Positions 34,510 to 46,379 of a stretch of 64,000 nt of DNA are shown piece by piece. The notes under the pieces were generated by a model, which searched no databases, was not told the DNA's origin, and saw nothing but the letters and a program-made list of their open reading frames with translations. A program made the position numbers and the translations under genes. Location: the NCBI GenBank assembly GCA_024449915.1, contig JAMZAV010000027.1, forward strand, positions 186,001-250,000, read 5' to 3'. The DNA is from Sweltsa coloradensis (lineage: Eukaryota; Arthropoda; Insecta; Plecoptera; Chloroperlidae). How positions within the stretch are numbered: position 1 is the first letter of the stretch; every line of letters starts with the position of its first letter.

Positions 34510-35351
34510 TCAATCTAGCAAACAAAAATGTCAATCTACAAGGGAAACTCATAACTGACGCTTCAAAAGAGTTACGTCTCTCAGAAAAGACCCTACACAA
34601 GAGACATTATGATGAACTACATAAAGGTCACGTAGATATTAAAGCATCAAATAGGTGGTTAAACAACGGGGAACTATTTGGAGAAACAAAAGGTTTTATG
34701 CTGGCTATTCAAGACAGAGTGATTGCAACGAAAAATTATAAAAAATACATTATACAAGATGCGACAGTAAACGATCAATGTAGAAAATGTAGTGTAAGGG
34801 GTGAAACAATCGAACACATCATATCCGGGTGCCAGTCACTATGTCAAACGGATTACCTCTACAGACATAACCAAGTAGCTAACATTATTCACCAAAAACT
34901 AGCAATCAAGTACAACCTCATTGATACACACACACCTTACTACAAATACAAACCGGAGAAAGTACTAGATAGCAAAGATTTCAAATTATATTACGACCGC
35001 ACAGTTATAACAGACCAAACTATACATTACAACAGACCGGATATAATTATAATTGACAAGAAGAAACAAGAAACTACCCTTATTGACGTTGCTGTCCCAA
35101 TGTGCCATAACGTCGAGACTACATGGAAGAAAAAAATTGACAAGTATAGTGAACTTGCAATTGAGATCAAGAAGATGTGGAAACAGAAAAAGGTAAATAC
35201 AATCCCATACGTGATATCGGCTAATGGCATCATACCGAAGAAGCTACATGAAAGCATTAAACAACTAGATCTTCCACCCAATGTTTACATCGAGACTCAA
35301 AAGACAGTAATACTCAACACGTGTAGAATAGTTCGTAAATTTCTAAACTAA
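34510..35351 (+). pseudogene. C-terminal part of a restriction-like-endonuclease LINE polyprotein
   Basis: An uninterrupted reading frame enters from about 34516 (NLANKNVNLQGKL), passes the Met at 34698 and stops at 35351. It has a C-x2-C-x8-H-x4-C zinc knuckle (CRKC ... EHIISGC). An RPD then DVAVP motif (about 35034-35096) fits the PD-D/ExK restriction-like endonuclease at the C-terminus of R2-, NeSL- and Utopia-type non-LTR elements. NRWLNNGELFGETKGF precedes the knuckle. The reverse transcriptase is missing, so the copy is 5'-truncated at about 34500, yet the rest has no stop, suggesting fairly recent insertion. The protein nicked target DNA and primed reverse transcription. Clade assignment is from memory. 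Confidence 0.85.
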
Positions 35352-35672
35352 GAATGATACTTCGAGATTCCGAGACAGCGTCCATCCTGACATGGTTTTC
35401 GTGGTTTTCCATAGTCCGAAGAGCAAATGCTAGGATGGCGACGAGAAATCGGCCACGACCATACGCAGCAGAAAGAAAACATCATCTACAAACTTTATTA
35501 TAAATGACTTATTTTAGTTAGAGTTAAGACAAAGTAATAATGTAGGTATGTAATATAGATACACATGGAAGTACTTGACGTAAGTCCGTTCAACATGTTA
35601 GCTCCGGTTTTGACCGAGTTTGTATGAAATACATCCAATAAAATAAAAATAAAAATAATAATAATAATAATC

Positions 35673-35704
<32 letters not shown>

Positions 35705-35705
35705 T
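35352..35705 (+). mobile_element. 3' UTR and AAT tail of the restriction-like LINE
   Basis: Continues from the stop through GTTAGCTCCGGTTTTGACCG and ATACATCCAATAAAATAAAA to an (AAT)n run at about 35656-35705. Translation is closed throughout. Confidence 0.7.
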
Positions 35706-35902
35706 TATTTAGCAAAATAAATAGCTTCTTTGGACCTTATATTATTATGTACATCGTTTCACCTTTCTTCGTAACATTGAACGACTTCGGCTTAGGCTAT
35801 TGTAATCAATCACTCTAGGGTCAAAACCTTATAAGTCCATACAAGTTGGCTGAATGAAAGAGTACCTTTAATAAAACAGCTTAAAAAAAATATTTTATTT
35901 TT

Positions 35903-36331
35903 TGGGCGGGACATAACCTTACTATCGGCCATTAGATGCCATTTTTTTGACAATAGTGTAGCCAGCACATCTTGTGCAAATTTAAATTTTGAAACTCGGT
36001 TTTATGGATATAGTTTTCTTAACACCTTTGGATTCAGCTTCAATTATAAGGACAAATAGATTTCTGAAATAACATTTGGTGTGCAATATTTTTTGTCAGA
36101 AGATTCAAAATTCGAAAAATCTCATATTTGTACCGTTTGACAAAAACATCGTACACCAATAGTTATTTCAGAAATCTATTTGTTCTTATAGCTGAAGCGG
36201 AAGCTTAATGTGCTTAGAAACTTTCTCCAGAAAACCGATTCTCAAAATTTAATTTTTTACAAGGTGTGCTGGCTACACTATTGTCAAAAAATGACACATA
36301 ATGGCCAAAATTGAGATTATGTCCCGCCACC
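35903..36331. mobile_element. long palindromic foldback element
   Basis: Arms of about 190-200 bp flank a short centre near 36090-36125. Termini are TGGGCGGGACATAA and TTATGTCCCGCCACCA; inside are TGACAATAGTGTAGCCAGCA and its complement, and TAGATTTCTGAAATAAC and its complement. Non-coding. Confidence 0.85.
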
Positions 36332-36334
36332 AAA

Positions 36335-38290
36335 AAATACATTTTTTTCCTGTTGTTTGTTAGGCCTTCTTTCATTCAGAAAACTTTTCAGCCATGTTTC
36401 TTCGACTTTCAAAATATCGGCCAGAGGTGGATACAAGAAGCCTTAAGAACTTACGATGTTTTTTTTACTAAATGCGTACTGCGATCGCTTAGACGGGAAC
36501 TTTGCACATATCAAACAACAAAGACACAACTTTTTCGAGCTTAAAAAAATTACAATTTCTCGTTCATAAAAAGTGTACATTTGTGGGAATAAATCTAAGA
36601 TAAAAAGGTATATTAAATAAATTGTTGTAATCAATTTGGACAAGAGAAAACCGTTCACAGCGAACAACTTTATCTCGGTCATTTAATGCACCTCCCATAA
36701 CAAACTTTCTCGGGATCGTTTCTACGCCCGCCATCTTGGAACCCATCGTGGCATTGATCTCGTTTGTCATTTCAATCGAATTCCTCCATCGCGCACGATG
36801 TTCTTAATTAATTTTGCATTTTATTGTGACAAGCTCCTCTTCTTGTGACCGTGATTGACATATCTGTTACAGATTCTACTGATGTCATGACATTTTGAAC
36901 ATTATTTATATTATTACACCGTATTTAAGCCATGAAATTAAAGCTTACGTATTGTATTATGAGTTCTATACATTAACGTGCATATACTAGCTTGCTGATG
37001 ATATGGCATTTGGGTATAAATAAACTGTTATCTAAACATGTTGTTTATTTATTTAGAATAAAAAAACGCCACATGTATCTCGTACCATTCCAAGTTGCTA
37101 AGGCTTGTCAACCACCTTCGGCCACAAGAATGGTCACAATCTCTGGTTACAAAATTGATACACATTTCACGCACAACTACACAGAAAAACATTGATTACA
37201 TTTCAATATACCAGCTAGTTATTAATCAATATACATTTAAAACCAGAGTTGAAAATAGCTTTATCGGTCATGTAAACCTTAATTTTTCTAATCGGTTAAA
37301 GACGCATATTTTTTACATCATCATCTTACGCACTTTATATAACTTCTCTTGTTTGGCGTTACATAATTAATAGGTTTCAGTCAAAGTGAAAGAAAGCAGG
37401 CATACTCTTTTGTTATCGAGGGTTAATTAAATGTAAATAATCCTTTTTGACACATAAGCAATTAAGCGTTAAGTAAATACAAAAATAAATTTGGTTTCGA
37501 GTCCACCAACTCATTTAAAAGAATTTTTTCAGAGAGGACGCGAACGAATTATTATTTGTTATTTAATATACTCATATTCATACAGTTAACATCTGAGTGT
37601 TGGGATCAACTTGGCGTAGCTTCCAAGACTCCTCTTTCTCTTGACACACTCGAGATCGACTAACTTGTCGGGTCTCTTTTTAACGAAGTGTTTTATTAGA
37701 GACAATTCGTGGTGATAGATGAGTATTAAGGACAATTACATATTATGTTCATGACTCTCAAGCCCTTTGCTTGGAGAGTTGTTGCTTAGGTCATGTGTGC
37801 CAACATCAAGAACGACCGCGAATGGCTGCATACATAGGCTTACATACACATTCAGACATGGAGTACCAGTATCAACAAACTGTTGTCGATTAAAACAATT
37901 TCGTTTTTGAACTTTTGAAACACAAAAAATAACCGAGGATCAATTTCTTGTATAATTGCCACTATATAAAACTATCCTTAATTTAATCTTCCACGTCTAC
38001 TGTTATATGTTTGGGACATCTGTTGTTTCAGCTGGACCCACAAACCGATATCATCGTAAATTGAAAATTCTCACCCGATATCTTAAGTCGACCACTACAA
38101 TGTGTGGCCATTGTGTCCTTTTGTTTCTTTCCTACCTGGTAACAGTTTCCTTCAGTCGCTGACGCGATGGCAAGGGATTGAGTACTAATAAACAGCTCTG
38201 GGACATCCCTTCACAATTGTTCTAACTCTAATATACATAGTTCGACAGCTTACTGAGGGGATGCATTGCACACTGGACAGGTTTCCTACG
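36335..38290. other. intron, no gene recognised
   Basis: A short GC-richer patch at 36690-36790 (CCGCCATCTTGGAACCC) resembles a CpG-type promoter word but has no supporting context. Confidence 0.35.
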
Positions 38291-38307
38291 TGAAATAACA
38301 CAAATAC

Positions 38308-39120
38308 CTGGTAGCCGTCGTAGGTCCACGAGGCCCACTTGAGGCTGCAGCTCTGCAGGTCGAAGGGGAAGTACTCTAACACAAATACCTGGTAGCCGAC
38401 GTAGGTCCACGACGCCCACTGGAGGCTGCAGCTATGCAGGTCGAAGGGGAAGTACTCTAACACAAATACCTGGTAGCCGCCGTAGGTCCACGAGGCCCAC
38501 TTGAGGCTGCAGCTCTGCAGGTCGAAGGGGAAGTACTCCACATAACACAAATACCTGGTAGCCGTCGTAGGTCCACGAGGCCCACTTGAGGCTGCAGCTC
38601 TGCAGGTCGAAGGGGAAGTACTCCACATAACACAAATACCTGGTAGCCGTCGTAGGTCCACGAGGCCCACTTGAGGCTGCAGCTCTGCAGGTCGAAGGGG
38701 AAGTACTCCACATAACACAAATACCTGGTAGCCGTCGTAGGTCCACGAGGCCCACTTGAGGCTGCAGCTCTGCAGGTCGAAGGGGAAGTACTCTAACACA
38801 AATACCTGGTAGCCGTCGTAGGTCCACGAGGCCCACTTGAGGCTGCAGCTCTGCAGGTCGAAGGGGAAGTACTCTAACACAAATACCTGGTAGCCGTCGT
38901 AGGTCCACGAGGCCCACTTGAGGCTGCAGCTCTGCAGGTCGAAGGGGAAGTACTCTAAACACAAATACCTGGTAGCCGTCGTAGGTCCACGAGGCCCACT
39001 TGAGGCTGCAGCTCTGCAGGTCGAAGGGGAAGTACTGTAACACAAATACCTGGTAGCCGTCGTAGGTCCACGAGGCCCACTTGAGGCTGCAGCTCTGCAG
39101 GTCGAAGGGGAAGTACTCGA
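38308..39120 (-). repeat. ten tandem copies of the exon C 3' end with its donor site
   Basis: The donor (CAG before GTATTTGTG) recurs with exon-side ends at 39050, 38969, 38887, 38806, 38725, 38640, 38555, 38470, 38389 and 38308. Spacing is 81, 82, 81, 81, 85, 85, 85, 81 and 81 nt. Each unit encodes [22 protein letters not shown] and then VFVL from the intron start. The 85-nt units carry four extra bases (TGTG) at the junction. The copies nearest exon C are almost identical; the units at 38390-38500 carry several substitutions. Repeats lack the first Cys of the Cys-loop. Recent expansion or assembly error are both possible. Confidence 0.95.
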
Positions 39121-39233
39121 CGTTAATGTCGCATGATGATCGGAAGATTCCGTGACTCAGCCACACGACTTCACCCGAACTGCTCACGATGACGTTCGTG
39201 TTGATTATCGCAGAGTTGTATTGGGAGTCGGCA
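39050..39233 (-). CDS. nAChR alpha subunit, exon C (Cys-loop first half)
   Basis: Third visible exon, 184 nt, after acceptor tttcag, opening with the T that completes Asn in LYNNAD. It reads 61 codons: [54 protein letters not shown]. The two Cys are separated by 13 residues, as in the defining Cys-loop, and FPFD is invariant in the family. The exon ends CAG before GTATTTG and joins in phase 0 to LDLVKQ at 18988. The last about 70 nt plus the first intron bases recur as ten tandem copies including this one, each with the same donor, so the real 3' boundary is ambiguous. The first donor gives the canonical protein and is chosen here. Confidence 0.93.
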
Positions 39234-39239
39234 CTGAAA

Positions 39240-40370
39240 TCAGAAAAATCGGTCGTTAAAATCTGGAAAATCGGCCGAGAATTTGTGTTTGTAGCTTTGG
39301 TTTAGTTCCACTGCAATGCGCGCTGGATTTAGGAAGTTCGACAAACGACTGGCAAAATAGGTTAGTGTTGTCAGGAAAATTGTCAATTAAATGGAAAAAA
39401 TCGGTTGCAATTTCCTTATGTGGAAGCGAATAGCCGTATATTTCGGCTTTGTGTGTTATGAACCCTCGTGTTTTCCCTAGACTCCGTTTTTTTTTTAATT
39501 CATAAAATACTTTTTTGTTAAAATAATTTGGTACTATTACACAGCCATATTTATAATTTTTTGGTAAATGTCTTTTGTTTTTGTCTTGTCTGTTGTGTTT
39601 TTTTAATTGTTAGTGTGATAAAGACGAAATATAACATTTTAAATAAAGATATTAATATTTGTGGAAAGTCCAATGATTTGTATTTATAACGTTACTTCCT
39701 GTTATATAGTTTCATTTTTTATCCCTTTCATGGGCAAAATAGTTCCAGGTATTAAATTTTAACTTTGAATTTGTAGACTAACAATAATGAAGACTCTTAA
39801 AATCAAAACTTTTTTTTTCATGGGTTACCCGCAAAAAGTGGAGGGAAAACATATTCCCACCGCCAACGAGAAGGTAAAAATTAACCAAATTTATGTATAT
39901 TTAGCATACAAATATTCGATTTTTTCCAAAAACCAAAAATCAACTTTTGTAAAAAATAATTAGAAAATAATTAGTTATTATTTACTTTTACTCCCATAGA
40001 GGAATCACTCGATTTTGACTATAATTTCGATTTATTATACACTCGCAGACACAAAAACACAACAACAAATAACTCAAAATTCGTAATTATTGTTATTGGA
40101 AACGTTATTACCGACCGAACTGCCGTAGCGAATTTTTTTCCTGAGTTCTACTGGTTTTTATACGTAAGCTAGCTGCACATGCTAACGGTGGGTACCATGC
40201 TTCCCGGGAACCGCGTAGCACAAAATGTCCGGTGGAAAGCATAACTCCCACGACCCAAGAAAGGGTTATAATCCGTTTGTTAATCCAATTAATTTTGTTA
40301 TGCCCAGTAAGGATTGGCAGCTTGGTAGCTCATACAATTGTTATTATTAAATTTTCCTTTATTTTACATA
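39240..40370. other. intron between exons B and C, no gene recognised
   Basis: Starts with the polypyrimidine/acceptor area of exon C; otherwise AT-rich. Confidence 0.4.
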
Positions 40371-40374
40371 TTTA

Positions 40375-40432
40375 TTATATGTCTACCTTATTCAGTTACA
40401 AAAACTGATTGACGAAGGAGGATAAAAAGTAA
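40375..40432 (-). mobile_element. short LINE 3' end remnant
   Basis: TATGTCTACCTTATTCAGTT, hairpin CAGTTACAAAAACTG and CGAAGGAGGATAA match the LINE terminus at 10710-10755. Confidence 0.75.
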
Positions 40433-40604
40433 CTCAAAAGTGATTGATAATACCGTACAATATCTCTAAGTTAGGAATCGGCGGTCGTTCTAACAAGAAA
40501 TAAATTCGGAGAATTGTTTAGACTACATTTTTTTCTTGTAACTTCTTGTGGGAAACAAGGCTAGTGACAATTGCATGCCCTCTTCATAGTATGTTGGATA
40601 TAGG

Positions 40605-40735
40605 GTGGTTCTGTTTTGAAGGGAATGTCCAAGGGCTGTTTTAGACGACCTTATCCCTTGAATTTGCATTAAAGTCTGAACAAAACATTGGGAGTAATTT
40701 CAATCTGAGTCTCGCGAGTTAAGCTTGAACTGTCT
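40605..40735 (-). repeat. SINE copy, diverged
   Basis: GGGAATGTCCAAGGGCTG, TTTTAGACGACC, TTTGCATTAAAG and CAATCTGAGTCTCGCGAGTT follow the order of the SINE at 46155. Confidence 0.6.
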
Positions 40736-41054
40736 AGGTGGGGGACGTGTTCATTGTTTATGCCCTTTTAACATTGTCTCAAAGTTAATGATTATTTTGG
40801 TTTCCCCTGTCTTTTCCGATTAATAAGATTTAAATTAGTTTGTTGATCTTGGATAATTAAAATTCGTTCTAATCCGATTTGCTCCCGTTAAACTGTATAC
40901 GATGCAGAGAAGAATACATCAATTAGTTAAGTGAGACTAAGCCCTCTTCAATACTGCTCCCTAATTGATTAGTTTTGAAAAGTCAAACTCTTAAGATATT
41001 AATGGAATAATTTATAGGGAATGGAGGAATACTGGCATACTGATGATAACATGT

Positions 41055-41310
41055 GATAACGGTGGCTTTGAAGCAGTGCTAGCAACGAGGAACATATATA
41101 TATATATAAGTCTGTTCCGATTTAGCCTGGTTGATTCTGGTGCAGTCCGTGGGTGGAATCACCTTGTTTGGCCCGTGTTTCATATATCAAATACCGGTCT
41201 CTAATTGTTCGCTCGTCACTGGTGTCGGCGTGAATAGGTTTGGCTTGGACTGCTTTAAATTTTATGTCGCTCACTGTCGATCAGTTATGTGACTGAGTGC
41301 GCATAGATTC
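41055..41310 (+). repeat. dispersed repeat family B, second copy
   Basis: ATAACGGTGGCTTTGAAGC, TAGCCTGGTTGATTCTGG, GGTTTGGCTTGGAC and CAGTTATGTGACTGAGT align in order with 2885-3137. A (TA)n run interrupts it at 41096. Confidence 0.75.
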
Positions 41311-41469
41311 GACCTACGACCTACGAAGTTTCTTGAGTTGCACTGGTATCCACGTGTGTGGAGTAACACAATATGAGCTAATGTAGATCAAATAAGTTCA
41401 TAAATATTCCTTTTGACTGAATACTGATTAAGAAAAACCTGACCTTATATAATTAGATAGCACAGGTCC

Positions 41470-41795
41470 CTCACATGCATAATTTGTATGCCCGGCTCTT
41501 CTTCCGTCCGTCTGTACTGTACGTGCGTTGTATTGTGTTAACACGCACGATAATAACGAACATGATCTTTGATTGACATTCTCTTTTATTTACATTGTTC
41601 TTAAACAAGGATGACACAGAACGTTTTTGGTGACCCAGGGGCTTGCTAGCGTGGCCAGTCCCTCTCAAACCATGATTCTGCACAAACCCGGCACCTCCAC
41701 CAAACGTATAAGTCGATACAACGTTTATATAACTGTGCGCTTCTCTCCATATTCTACTGTTCTTGTTAAAATTCAAGACTAAACATCCCAACACA
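41470..41795 (-). other. unassigned open frame, probably repeat-derived
   Basis: A 107-codon frame with YTFGGGAGFVQNHGLRGTGH overlaps the recurring TTTGGTGGAGGTGCCGGG word (minus, about 41690). No domain recognised; the shared DNA word suggests a repeat rather than a gene. Confidence 0.3.
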
Positions 41796-41984
41796 ATTTG
41801 ACTGAGAGAAGTCTTGGAAAGATACTCTCAGAATCCAGGTGGTGGAAATCAAAGACTACCGATCTCCCAAATTATAGAAACATGTTTGCTACTTCCACCA
41901 ACAGAAGACATAACTTACTATCGTTAACAGAAACTAGAAATTAATTAAATAAATACAATCTAAAATGTTAAAAATAGTTGATTC

Positions 41985-42025
41985 CACCACCAACGGGTGT
42001 GTTTCCCGACTAGCTAAATCGAGAA
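41985..42025 (-). repeat. 45-bp dispersed motif
   Basis: Minus strand TCGATTTAGCTAGTCGGG, AAACACACCCGTTGGTGG; a member of the set at 0.8, 2.7, 12.9 and 15.3 kb. Confidence 0.6.
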
Positions 42026-42029
42026 ATCT

Positions 42030-44030
42030 AACCTACCATCGTTATTGGCCATGGCATTGAGCGAATCGGTTATTGGGGAAAAACGCTAGCAGCAAACATG
42101 GTTTTAGTCTTATGCGTGATAGGTTTTCAGAACTGTGATTTCAAGTTTTAGCCCTATATATTAAATTCCAGAAGACATTCTCTAAAATATTTCAAAGTGA
42201 ATGAATTAACATTGATAAACAAAATTCATCACTTGTGTTTTTGTTTTGTTTACTTTTGACGATTCAGAACACAAGTTGATTTTCGCTCCACTGTATTAAA
42301 TCATTTATTTAAACTATAAATAGTTGTGAAGTATTTTATGATGGCCTTCTCATTATCTTAAATAATTAAAACTGGTGGGGATGAGATGTGGTTATTATTA
42401 ATTATTAATATCTAAACGATCGATAACCATCCACATATTCCCGCGCGTGTAAAATGTTACATTAGGTGTTCACACATCGACGAGTCTCATACACATTTAA
42501 TCCTCTTTTGACAAACAGTAACTCTTGCTGCCCCTACTTTCTAACATGATCGACAGATGTTGCTCATGTATGATTCGCAAGACTCTGAATCAGGACTCAC
42601 CCTAAATCACAATTACATTTTGCCAATGGTTTTCTTTAGTCGTCAGTGCGAATGCAGGTGATTTGAGTCTTCATATGCAGCCCTAGGATATACCCTTAAA
42701 CAACTACCCTTACTCCAAAATACACATATCATAGTTAGTCACCTGAAAAGGGCCATGCAATTGTGAGACATTGTTATAAGTACAATTGTCTTGCACAACA
42801 AGCTGAAGTTCGTAACCTTTTTAGCTCTACGCGATTAATTTCTACGTATGTAAAATGGTAAATTATGAAAATAAATATTTCTGTCTTAAGATAATATTGA
42901 CTAATCCATTAACATTGTGATATAATGCAATAATATAGAACGGATTTTGTGGAATGAATGAAAAATGGTTAACGTTTCACCTGAAATGGCCGATTTTTTT
43001 TTAGAGCTATAAGTATTCGTTTTGCGTAAACGAACCTGTCTGGTAATTCATCATAAGTTGATTGATCAAAGTCTATAAAATATAAATGACAAAGTACGAT
43101 AGGGTAGCTTATTGTTTAGGGTATAATGAGTCATAACGAAGGTAATGTAATCAATTTTACTTATCGAGCGAACCAGTCGTTTGATAAATTTCACCCCATA
43201 AAGATAGATGACAGTTATTGAGTTTAGGTTTGACACAAAGTGCATCATTAATAAGTACAAAAATGCTTGTACCTCCTTAAAATAATCTGTGCTGCTTTTA
43301 GATAAATGGTCTTTTGGCAACACACCATTGTGTCATGTGTAACTTAGAGACAAGACAACGTTAGAGATAGCAGTTCGATCGAATGTCACCCTGCATGACT
43401 GAGAGTGAAGATCATACATCAACGATGTCGAGTAACAAAATATTTAAATTCATTCCAAGTGGGTCTACGAAGTGTTGAACGTGCCGTGTAGGAATGAGTA
43501 CTGGCTCAGTGCATTCGTTGCTTCTGTGCTGCGCTCCAAGGGAGAACAAGTCTAGTCAGCCTTGTAATCTTTCAAGTCTATACTTTCTGTTTTGTTTTGC
43601 CGGTTATGTTCTTAGATAAAAATATTTTATTCTAGTTTTTAAAGCACTTAGACTTTTGTGTTTTTACATATTTGTACACAACAAAATATGGTGGTGAGGA
43701 CAGTAAATTTTGATTTTTTGGATATTTTAAATTTATATTTGTGTTGTGAACGATCCGTTGTCTTTACTTTAGTTGAACCGAAAACCAAATTAGTAAATGT
43801 TTCAAATGACCTTTTCAAGTTCAATTGCAAAATTATTTGTTAAAATAGAATAATTTTACCATATAATTAATAGCTAAGGTATTACCAATTAAAAAAACAG
43901 AATGTAATATTTCTTGTGGCTAAAAGACTTGCTTTTAGTACAAATTATAGGTGATCAATACTGATCATCGTCAAGTTTTAAGTTACTTGTTTATTATTTA
44001 CATGTAAAGGCTTTATTAAAGTCTTTACTT
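42030..44030. other. intron, no gene recognised
   Basis: AT-rich; nothing identified. Confidence 0.4.
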
Positions 44031-44035
44031 ATAGC

Positions 44036-44147
44036 AGTAGTGGTAGTGGTCGCGGTCCTGGTCGTGGTAGTGGTGGTGGTAGTGGTAGTAGTAAAGTGGT
44101 CGTGGTCCTGGTCGTGGTAGTGGTGGTGGTAGTGGTAGTAGTAGGGA
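44036..44147 (+). repeat. G-rich minisatellite
   Basis: Two copies of about 57 bp built from GTGGT/AGTGGT words, each with GGTCCTGGTCGTGGTAGTGG. The strand is strongly G/T-biased. Confidence 0.9.
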
Positions 44148-44149
44148 GT

Positions 44150-46150
44150 GGCCAGTAACTAACATCGTGAAAGTGATTTTGAGCGTGTTTCAACACACTT
44201 TTTCATCCAGAAGAAATTCTCGTACCCCAACTTAATTTGGCATGTGTTGTCAGGTACCTAAATCCACCGATTTTGATAGTTTTCAAGTTCACATCACGTT
44301 TCATGACGTCTGGGTGACAAATCGAAATCACCCCAACTCTGCTTGAGATAATGCCTGATGTGTGATGCACCGCGGCTTGGATACGGCGCCCTAATGGGCA
44401 TCTAGATAATATAATGAATGCTAATGTATAGAGAATAAGTAAAACAAAATGTACAGCAAAAACAAGTAAAACTGAAAATGTATTTGCCTCTTGCATACAC
44501 TAAAGTAACACGCACGTATAAATTTATTTACACCATCGTATTTCTTGACATATTTTACGCCTACAGTTTGAGTAATTGCGATATATAGCTATGGGAATTA
44601 AACGTGATGTGTCGCTTTAGACTCATCTGCATTTTATACTTGTCATGCACGTTATTAACGCTAGAGTGCATGCATTGTGTGCGTCAGAGTTGCTACGATG
44701 TGAGACTGCCGGAGAATGTGCATAGAAAATAAAACTGCATCGTACTCCGCAAGCAATTATAATGTTTACCTATACTTTTTTTATATGGTTGTCTCTGAAT
44801 ACGTATCACTTTTATTTATTAAACGGTTAACAGGGTTGTTGGCATGTAGAACTTGACAAGATTTTGTTAACATGGATAACAAACATGTCTTTAATTTTAG
44901 CGAGAATTTATCCATACTAAGAATAGTCTCACAAATTATGCGATTGAAAACATACTTTTTTCCATTAAAAATTAACATTACTTTTAAGTTTTAATGAATA
45001 GGCATACTCTTTTGGACGAAAGAAAGACGACATTAAAAGTAGTACGCCTATATCTATAAAATGGCAATGCGAGTTTTGCAGTTTATGAAATTAGATGGGG
45101 AATTGAGGACATTATCTAGGTTAAATATGGTCTCATGAGATTACGAAATTACGGAATCTTGACGAAATCTGCACGAAAAATAGCTGTGGGATATCATTTA
45201 GAAATACGAAGTTTCAAAGACCCAATCTAAAAGCATCAAATCTGAAATCCCATTTCTTTTATGTGCACTAATTTAAAAAATTAAAATTTATATAATAATA
45301 GTGTTCTTAATTAAAGTTTCAAAATTAAAACCTTTATTTAAGACGAATCGATGAAGTATTAAAAGTTTGACGTTGATTCCCAAGCAGTTGTTCCGTTTAT
45401 TAGCACAATTTTGTTGAAAAGTAAGTAAATCGCTTTGTGACTGCTGCCACGCTTTTATACATCTGTTGGATTACGTAGGATGCCACACTTAGGTCCATTG
45501 AAAGGAGCCAATCTGCGGAAGATATCGATTTCCGTTCCACGCTATTTTATCCCTGTTTCAATAAGCCGTGTCCGCGGCAAGCTTGCATACAGCCGACATC
45601 CACATGTAACAAATCCGTTCAATCACCCACAGTGGGTTGCATTCAGTCAGACAGACTGACTGTAAGTCCGCGTGCTCGACTCTGACTGGGATTTGATGGT
45701 CGCTGGTCCAGTCAAGATAAACGTCCTCCTGTGATTTATTGCTATCGTAAAGCACATAGTTGACCCTTGTGAACTGTTCAACCTTCCAAATTCAAGATTT
45801 GCAATGCTATTTTACAAGGATTTTTCGGTTATTTGGTTCCCGGTACGTTTTTTGAGATAACGTCGTAAAAACGTAATATTGTAATTTAAAAAAAAAGTTG
45901 AGTGGAAATGTACAAATGGTTGATTTTCGAAGACTACTGCACTTTTTTAAAACAAAAAATGGAGTTAATATTAGGAGTAAGGCATATACTTAGCTCTCAT
46001 TTCTGTATCCACAAACGGGAGTTACGTATTTTTCGTTGTTATTTGCCTTAAAACCTAACCTCTGCTATTTATTAGGAGTTAAATTTTTACTCTTAATATG
46101 GTTTAAGAACAGCTTACTCCTAAAATTAACCCCGCTTTTGGTTTACTTCT
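44150..46150. other. intron, no gene recognised
   Basis: Short open frames only; nothing identified. Confidence 0.4.
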
Positions 46151-46154
46151 CTTT

Positions 46155-46370
46155 GTGTATCCGGGGCCAGCAGGGTTTAGGACACTTACGGAGGAATTTT
46201 GGGCGTTGTTTAAGAGGAATCATCCCAGCATTTGCATTAATGATTAGGGAAAAACAAAGAAAAAACCTTCAGTCAGAATTGCCGGTCATCGCTGGATTCG
46301 AATCCGAGACCTCCTGAATCAGAGTCTTGCGTTCGACACTCGAGCCAACACTGTCGGCGAATCAATAAAA
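46155..46370 (-). repeat. tRNA-derived SINE, best copy
   Basis: Plus strand: CATCCCAGCATTTGCATTAA, AAACCTTCAGTCAGAATTGC, CTGGATTCGAATCCGAGACC, TCCTGAATCAGAGTCTTGCG. On the minus strand GGATTCGAATCCAG is a B box and TGTTGGCTCGAGTGTCGAA an A-box region, placing the tRNA-like head at about 46360-46290 with the body toward 46155. Confidence 0.7.
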
Positions 46371-46379
46371 CATTACATA

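Noticed and set aside
36564..36770. Possible promoter or first exon (CCGCCATCTTGG word)
   Set aside because: A single short word with no supporting splice, start or conserved coding signal.
38308..39120. CRISPR-like regular repeat
   Set aside because: Units abut with no unique spacers and encode a receptor segment in a eukaryotic context.
38185..39187. Long open frames of 251-286 codons on the minus strand
   Set aside because: They result from 81-nt (multiple of three) tandem units of exon C. Only the 39233-39050 part joins its neighbours in phase, so they are not independent genes.
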